Positions 40,833 through 64,000 of a stretch of DNA of 64,000 nt are shown here, piece after piece; within the stretch, counting starts at the first letter, position 1, and every line of letters starts with the position of its first letter. Under the pieces are notes generated by a model. It was given only the letters and a program-made list of their open reading frames with translations, ran no database searches and was not told the DNA's origin. Source of the stretch: Petrolisthes cinctipes (Eukaryota > Arthropoda > Malacostraca > Decapoda > Porcellanidae). The stretch covers positions 2,501-66,500 of the forward strand of contig JAWQEG010002486.1 of assembly GCA_033782935.1 (NCBI GenBank), in the 5' to 3' direction. The position numbers and the translations under genes are program-made.

Positions 40833-40969
40833 ATGTAGTCAGAAAATTATAAGTTAGTGAGTCCTTCTAACATTGCCACGAAGCACCACTTATATAGGAG
40901 ATTGTTTCGTGGCCTAGTCAGGAGGAATCAGAAGCCGCCTAGTCTAATACACCATCACAGGGTCCTTAA
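40833..40969 (+). mobile_element. Family B MITE, 5'-truncated copy B4
   Basis: ATGTAGTCAGAAAATTATAA at the left, CATCACAGGGTCCTTAA at the right. It is directly followed by a family A element. Confidence 0.7.
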
Positions 40970-40970
40970 G

Positions 40971-41131
40971 TTAAGGTGGTAATTCTTTTTTGGTACATTG
41001 GAGTGCCTTAATTCCTCCAAAGTATGCTAGGAAACAGGACCAGAGGGGCAAAAATAATGGTGTTCTGTTGCTTGGAATAGTTTGGAAGATTCAGTTGGTC
41101 CAGAATTACGAACAGAAAACTTCCCCCTTAA
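40971..41131 (+). mobile_element. TTAA fold-back MITE, family A, copy A5
   Basis: TTAAGGTGGTAATTC to ACTTCCCCCTTAA. It shares its right TTAA (41128-41131) with the next, oppositely oriented copy. Confidence 0.85.
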
Positions 41132-41293
41132 GGTGGAAGTACAGTGTTGGTATATCTGGAGCAACCGATTCCTCCAAACTATTCCAAACAACAGACCACC
41201 ATTATTTTTGTTCATTTGGTCATGTTTCCTGGCATACTTTGGAGGAATCATGGCACTCCAATGTAACAAAAGTGAATTAGGCTACCCCCTTAA
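41128..41293 (-). mobile_element. TTAA fold-back MITE, family A, copy A6 (inverted)
   Basis: TTAAGGTGGAAGTACAGTG at the left and ACCCCCTTAA at the right, in mirror orientation to A5. Confidence 0.85.
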
Positions 41294-41409
41294 ACACAAG
41301 ACCGACTAATTCTTGACTCTCCCCTCTACTCGACCACCCTCCCTCTCTCCCTCATTCCTTCTTTTATTACTCTAGCTGCCAGTCTGCCGTACTAGCCGTG
41401 AGGGACAAG

Positions 41410-59332
<17,923 letters not shown>

Positions 59333-59337
59333 GTAAG

Positions 59338-60300
59338 CAATGTTGTGGGGTGGAAATAAAGTGATGTTGTGGTTGTATGTGGGGTGGAGATAAAGGGTTG
59401 TGGTTGTATGTGAGGTGGAGATAAAGTGTTGTGGGTGGAAATAAAGTGTTGTGGTTGTTGTATGTGGGGTGGAGATAAAGGGTTGTGGTTGTATGTGAGG
59501 TGGAGATAAAGTGATGTGGTTGTTGTACGTGGGGTGGAGATAAAGTGTTGTGGGGTGGAGATAAAGGGTTGTGGTTGTACGTGGGGTGGAGATAAAGGGT
59601 TGTGGTTGTATGTGAGGTGGAGATAAAGTGATGTGGTTGTTGTACGTGAGGTGGAGATAAAGTGTTGTGGTTGTATGTGAGGTGGAGGTAAAGTGTTGTG
59701 GTTGTATGTGAGGTGGAGATAAAGTGTTGTGGTGGTTGTATGTGGGGTGGAGATAAAGTGTTGTGGTTGTATGTGAGGTGGAGATAAAGTGTGGCTGTTG
59801 TACGTGGGGTGGAGATAAAGTGTGGTTGTTGTACGTGGGGTGGAGATAAAGTGTTGTGGTTGTACGTGGGGTGGAGATAAAGTGTGGTTGTTGTATGTGG
59901 GGTGGAGATAAAGTGTTGTGGGGTGGAGATAAAGTGTTGTGTGGTGGAGATAAAGTGTTGTGGTTGTATGTGGGGTGGAGATAAAGTGTTGTGGTTGTTG
60001 TACGTGGGGTGGAGATAAAAGTGTTGTGGTTGTACAGTACGTGGGGTGGAGGTGAAGTGTTGTGGGGTAGAGATAAAGGGGTTGTGGGTGGATATAAGGG
60101 TTGTGGGGTGGGGATAAAGTGTTGTGGGTGGAGATAAAGTGTTGTGGGTGGAGATAATGGGGTTGTGGGGTGGAAGTGGAGAGTTGTGGGTGGATATAAG
60201 TGTTATGGGGTGGAGGTAAAAGGTTGTGGGGTTGAGATAAAAGGTTGTGGGTGGAGATAAAGTGTTGTGGGTGGGGTTAAGGTGTTGTAGGGTCAAGGTA
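59338..60300. repeat. GTGGGGTGGAGATAAAGTGTTGTG minisatellite
   Basis: About 960 bp of units made of GGTGGAGATAAAGTGTTGTG plus optional GTTGTATGTG or GTTGTACGTG. The 429-codon minus-strand frame here is a repeat translation. Confidence 0.95.
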
Positions 60301-60430
60301 AGGTGTAATGGGATTAAGGTAAGATGTTATAGGTCAATGTGTATACTTTCTAGGGGTCATGCAGGGTAATTACTTGACCTGTAATGTAATAGGAGTTCAG
60401 TTTTCACCAACCATACGTGGCTGTGAAGCT

Positions 60431-60586
60431 TTAAATGACCCAGTGATCGTATATTAAAATTGGAGGCTTCTGATTCCTCCTCACTAGACCATGAAAAAAG
60501 CTCCTTCCATATAGGTGGTGTTTCGTGGCAATATTTGAAGGACTCGTTTACCTCCATTTTTTCTGCCTACAACACAGGGTCCTTAA
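60431..60586 (-). mobile_element. TTAA fold-back MITE, family B, copy B9
   Basis: TTAAATGACCCAGTGATCGT at the left, ACACAGGGTCCTTAA at the right. The right TTAA is shared with the next element. Confidence 0.8.
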
Positions 60587-60747
60587 GGGTCCCTGTGATG
60601 TAGTAAAAAAAAAAAAAAAATTGAAGTAAATGAGTCCTTCAAATATTGCCACGAATCACACACATACACCTATATGGAAGGAGCTTGTTTCGTGGCATGG
60701 TCAGGAGGAATCAGTAGCCTTCCAATTCACCAACAAGAGAGTCCAGC
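60583..60747 (+). mobile_element. Chimeric family B/C MITE
   Basis: Left half is family B (TTAAGGGTCCCTGTGATGTA, TATTGCCACGAATCACAC), right half is family C (TCAGTAGCCTTCCAATTCAC, CAACAAGAGA). Confidence 0.7.
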
Positions 60748-60749
60748 AT

Positions 60750-61598
60750 TTCAAGCATCATATGGAAAGAATTGATGGAATTTAATGAAACTTTGCCAGA
60801 GTGTCAAGGCTGTCAGCAAAATGCTTCATGCCAAAAATCAAGGCATTCTGATTATTATTTTTTTCTTTTTTTTTTTCTTTTTTTTTTAATTGTATCTACT
60901 CCTTTAGTTTTGGTCATACAGTATATTGTCATAGCTCATTTTAAAGAAGAATTCCATGTCTATCAAACTGGTTTTCAGAATTTTAGAATATCGAATTTTT
61001 TTTTAAGATATAAGTATAAGTAATAATAAAAAAAAAATAGAATTTAAAAAAAAAAATCATCAAAAATCATTGTTTGTTTTATAATAATTTTGATAAGCAG
61101 GAAATCTTCTGCATATCATACTGTTCAAAATAAACCAAACAGATTCAAAATTGGTTAAAAAATAAGGAAGTAGTACTTTCAGAAGTATCAAAACTAGTTA
61201 AAAAAGTAATTCCGAGAAAACAGCTCCCAAAGTTTGACTACATTTACTCCTATAGCATTCCATTTCAAATTTTTGCTTAATAAGTTTTATAGATTTTTTC
61301 ATGTAGTTTCCAAAAAAATAAACAGATCAAAAATTAGTTAATAATAAAAAAAGATACAGTACTTTGAATACAAGTATCCACAACATTTTTTCGAGGGTGC
61401 CCATTGAAATAATGGATATTGTTACCATATCATGTAATCTTTGTTCTAGCTGGCTCAAACTCTTCCACATGACCCAAGGGGTGGTTTGATATATGCGCTT
61501 TTTTTGTTTGACCGGAGTTTCCCCAGGAGGCCTAGTCTCCGGTACAGTACTGTACTGTACTGTATGTTCACTAGAAGCCACCAGGAACATAATCATCA
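60750..61598. other. AT-rich DNA downstream of the transposase ORF, nothing certain
   Basis: Poly-T and A-rich stretches (60857-60890, 61022-61056), and a palindromic GTACAGTACTGTACTGTACTG near 61540. It may be the 3' part of the Mutator-like unit, but no terminal repeat was identified. Confidence 0.4.
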
Positions 61599-61600
61599 TC

Positions 61601-63139
61601 CTATTCTTTAGTTTTCTTTCTCTTTCTCCTGTGAACACTTTTCTTTGCAGAATTACTCAGACATTCTTCCTCTTGTAACTTGAGGCCTCGAGCAGCAGAT
61701 AATCCCCCGAGGATCTTGCTGAGCAGGGAGCCAGCCTCGTACCCGGTGTTGTGCTCAAGCGCTGCCATCCTAAAAGCGAACTCTACTTTCATCCTTCCAT
61801 GAAACTTGCCAACGCCTCCAAGTTTACTTCTCATCATAACTTTCCCTGACTTTCCTGATACAGGTTCAGCTAGTTTTTTTTTCAAAGCTCTCAGTCTTGT
61901 TCCCAGTCTTATAGAAACATGGTTTAGGCACTCTTCTTTTACAACTGGGTAGTCTGTTCCATAGGGGCCATCACCACTGTTCAAACTACAAACAGCTTTG
62001 TGAGCTGAAGAATCACCATCCCCTATGAAGACAACATACCTCAGCATATTTTCTAAAGATCTTTCCCACAATTTCACTGCTGCAGTGGACTCCATTTTCC
62101 CAGAAGACTCACTAAAGTTCTTGTGGCACACATGTTTACTTTTCCACTGAAGGTATTTTCCTCTATCTGTCCCGTCTTTCTTTAGTAGATTATTCCAGTA
62201 TGTGCACGAATGACAGTACTTGCAGCAGGTGTAGCCATCTACTATATAACCTGTGTGTGCTTCAATGACTACTCCCACTCCCAATAAAGAGGAATGCCCA
62301 CGGGTCATCCATGTACCGTCAAAACACACATCAATATTCAAAGTACCGTCTTCATCAGGTAAGATGTTGAGTTCACTTTCGTAATAATCAAATACAGCTT
62401 CAACAGTATGTTTACAGTATTCTTCAAACTTGATTTTTGCAAGGTCTTCTACTCTCTTTTCATACATAATAAATGAACCATGACTCATTAGTGATATGCC
62501 CAGAGAACTTGACAGAGACTGCATACCTGCATATCCAAGGTCATGCTGCATACAGTGATAAACTAAGAGCAGTGCATTCTGACCCACTGGCTTTCTGTGA
62601 CCTTCCATTCTCACTGTTTCTTTTGTGTACTGGTACATAACATTTCCACACACTCCACACTCAAAAGAAAATTCTACATCAACAACTTGCTCTTTTCTGT
62701 TCACCATACACTGTCCACTACATATGTTGCACTTTATGAGCTGTACTATATCCTCCATTGCACTACTGTTTATTATGTCTTTTTTGTGGCTTACTGGGTT
62801 GGAAACTGCTAACTTACTTTCTAATAACCTTTTGCGAAGTGCAGCTGAGCTTTCTTGATATGAATCCTCAGTAGATGGAGCACTAGTAGACGGGGTAGAT
62901 GGAGTAGACAGAGCACTAGTAGATGGGGTAGACAGAGGTGGTGGTGGTGGTGTGGCTAGCTGACTCGGTGGAGAGGTGGCGGCGTCCTCCTCACTTTCCT
63001 CTTCTCTTGCTTCTCTCCTCCTTACTCTAGACCCTTCCCTTACCTCCTGATGGAATGCTCTGGCCTTGCTAGACATGGAGACACTTCGACGAAGTCTTGC
63101 TCGGGAGAAACGAGGGAATATTTTTACAAGTTGCCACAA
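61601..63139 (-). CDS. Mutator-like (MULE-type) DDE transposase or domesticated derivative
   Basis: Uninterrupted 512-codon ORF. Zinc-ribbon-like cysteines at C137, C140, C144, C161 and C164. The RNase H-like core shows VCFDGTWMTRGHSSLLGVGV (Asp274), GYTCCKYCHSC, FIGDGDSSAHKAV (Asp374 or Asp376), then KEECLNHVSIRLGTRLRALK, which holds the likely third acid and a C-x2-H pair. This order fits the animal Mutator-like transposase family. The N-terminus is Ser/Thr/Pro-rich (53-92, encoded by a CTAGTAGATGG-type repeat), and the C-terminus is basic (HRRKRKKTKE), a likely nuclear signal. The start may be Met1 or Met22. It lies antisense to the aminopeptidase gene and within its next intron. No clear terminal inverted repeats flank it, so either a decayed element or a domesticated gene is possible. 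Confidence 0.75.
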   Translation of the reverse strand: MWQLVKIFPRFSRARLRRSVSMSSKARAFHQEVREGSRVRRREAREEESEEDAATSPPSQLATPPPPPLSTPSTSALSTPSTPSTSAPSTEDSYQESSAALRKRLLESKLAVSNPVSHKKDIINSSAMEDIVQLIKCNICSGQCMVNRKEQVVDVEFSFECGVCGNVMYQYTKETVRMEGHRKPVGQNALLLVYHCMQHDLGYAGMQSLSSSLGISLMSHGSFIMYEKRVEDLAKIKFEEYCKHTVEAVFDYYESELNILPDEDGTLNIDVCFDGTWMTRGHSSLLGVGVVIEAHTGYIVDGYTCCKYCHSCTYWNNLLKKDGTDRGKYLQWKSKHVCHKNFSESSGKMESTAAVKLWERSLENMLRYVVFIGDGDSSAHKAVCSLNSGDGPYGTDYPVVKEECLNHVSIRLGTRLRALKKKLAEPVSGKSGKVMMRSKLGGVGKFHGRMKVEFAFRMAALEHNTGYEAGSLLSKILGGLSAARGLKLQEEECLSNSAKKSVHRRKRKKTKE

Positions 63140-63419
63140 CGCGATTTTAAAATTTTTACTATTACCAGTGTTTATATTTCGGTATTACAAACAACTTTTC
63201 TATATACCATTTGCTTAGCAAATGCGTTATAACACTATTTACCTCTTATAAGTGTAGTGACTGTCGTATTTTTCAGAGTCCAAAAATTTCGTAACATTGG
63301 CTTTTTCACACATTTCTTATTACAATAAGCTCTATTTCATCTTGTACTACAATATTTCTTAGTAGCATTTCCGTTATAAATGCGTTATAAGGCCACTCTC
63401 ACGATTTCTAACTAATGTG

Positions 63420-63615
63420 TTTGTAAGTGAAAACAAATATGGCTGCCATTGGGCATTGAAATCAAAACATAGGTCAGCTGATCTATGAGCCCCACAGTGC
63501 GACCTGGTGGCACATTTTTTAACTTCAAGCCAAATCTAACCAATCAGTTTTTCACACAATTCTATCATCTCGTTATTGACCAATCATAGACCTACAACAC
63601 GTGACTACGTCACTG
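63420..63615 (-). promoter_or_regulatory. Promoter-like cluster upstream of the Mutator-like ORF
   Basis: AATATGGCTGCCATTGG (63437-63453) resembles a YY1 site next to a CCAAT box. CCAATCAG (63540-63547) and CCAATCAT (63580-63587) are CCAAT boxes on the plus strand. GTGACTACGTCAC (63601-63613) is CRE-like. The clustering within 200 bp, 280-475 bp upstream of the ORF, suggests a promoter, possibly bidirectional. Motif-based only. Confidence 0.35.
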
Positions 63616-64000
63616 AAACTTCAGTCTCTCCATTTATCTTGCCAGTACAACATTACTGTCTGTCTGTGGAGGAGGTATATCCTTGGCTCACCTGGTTAAC
63701 TCACCTGGCTGCTTGGTTTTACGAATTTTTACTGGAGAAACACAGAAATTATACAAAAAAACACTTGTGCCTCTTATTGAAAAATAAATTAGTCCATGAT
63801 CAGTTCTAATAACTGGTTTAAAGTGCTTTGAATATAAGGTCATCCAGTCCACCTACCACCAATACAACTTGCCAGAATACAACACTACCACCTACTCTTC
63901 AACTCCACAAGAACCAGTACCTTCCACATAATTTGCTTCCAATTAAGGTAAATTGGTGTATGAAACAAGGGGTCTGATTTGGTCTTCCTAATTCTATAAC
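63616..64000. other. Unassigned sequence at the window end
   Basis: No aminopeptidase exon, tRNA or repeat family was recognised. A 77-codon plus-strand frame (63576-63809) has no family resemblance. Confidence 0.4.

Noticed and set aside
63576..63809. 77-codon plus-strand frame at the window end as a missing aminopeptidase exon
   Set aside because: No similarity to the ERAP1-like C-domain and no suitable phase-0 acceptor; it starts in the promoter-like cluster.

Overview
The window is animal nuclear DNA, most likely from a decapod crustacean. The protein-coding genes are split by introns with GT-AG borders and encode metazoan-type proteins. Very dense dinucleotide and longer tandem repeats, a degenerate array of the arthropod telomere unit TTAGG, and tRNA-derived SINEs of a type I associate with decapods support this. 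The species is an inference. No prokaryotic feature, CRISPR array or operon was seen.

Layout. 1-12,000: almost entirely microsatellites and minisatellites, an interstitial TTAGG array (9424-9936) and a LINE 3' remnant. 13,771-28,910 (+): an eight-exon SNRK-type serine/threonine kinase (1016 codons predicted), with a probable 3' UTR to about 30.2 kb and introns filled with small transposons and SINEs. 28.9-41.3 kb: intergenic and AT-rich, with MITEs, SINE pieces and a frameshifted LINE reverse-transcriptase fragment (38.4-38.8 kb). 41,376-59,332 (+): 13 exons giving the first 751 codons of an M1 zinc aminopeptidase (aminopeptidase N-like); the C-terminal part lies beyond the window. 61,601-63,139 (-): an intact 512-codon Mutator-like transposase ORF, antisense inside what should be the next aminopeptidase intron.

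The exon chains were built by hand. Each junction was checked for GT/AG borders, reading-phase continuity and fit to the protein family; all 7 kinase and 12 aminopeptidase junctions keep frame. The two main genes look unrelated in function: one is an intracellular LKB1-pathway kinase, the other a secreted or membrane ectopeptidase.

The most unusual content is the population of short inverted-repeat elements: at least three related TTAA-bounded fold-back families (called A, B and C here), several TA-bounded families with GTACAGT-type ends (D to I, N to P), a 452-bp TTAA element (L), and a 507-bp near-perfect palindrome (K). Several are nested, chained at shared TTAA sites, chimeric, or act as seeds for microsatellite growth. 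I found no convincing new multi-gene system; the best candidates for follow-up are the TTAA fold-back superfamily, the possibly domesticated Mutator-like gene, and the serine-rich insertion in the aminopeptidase.
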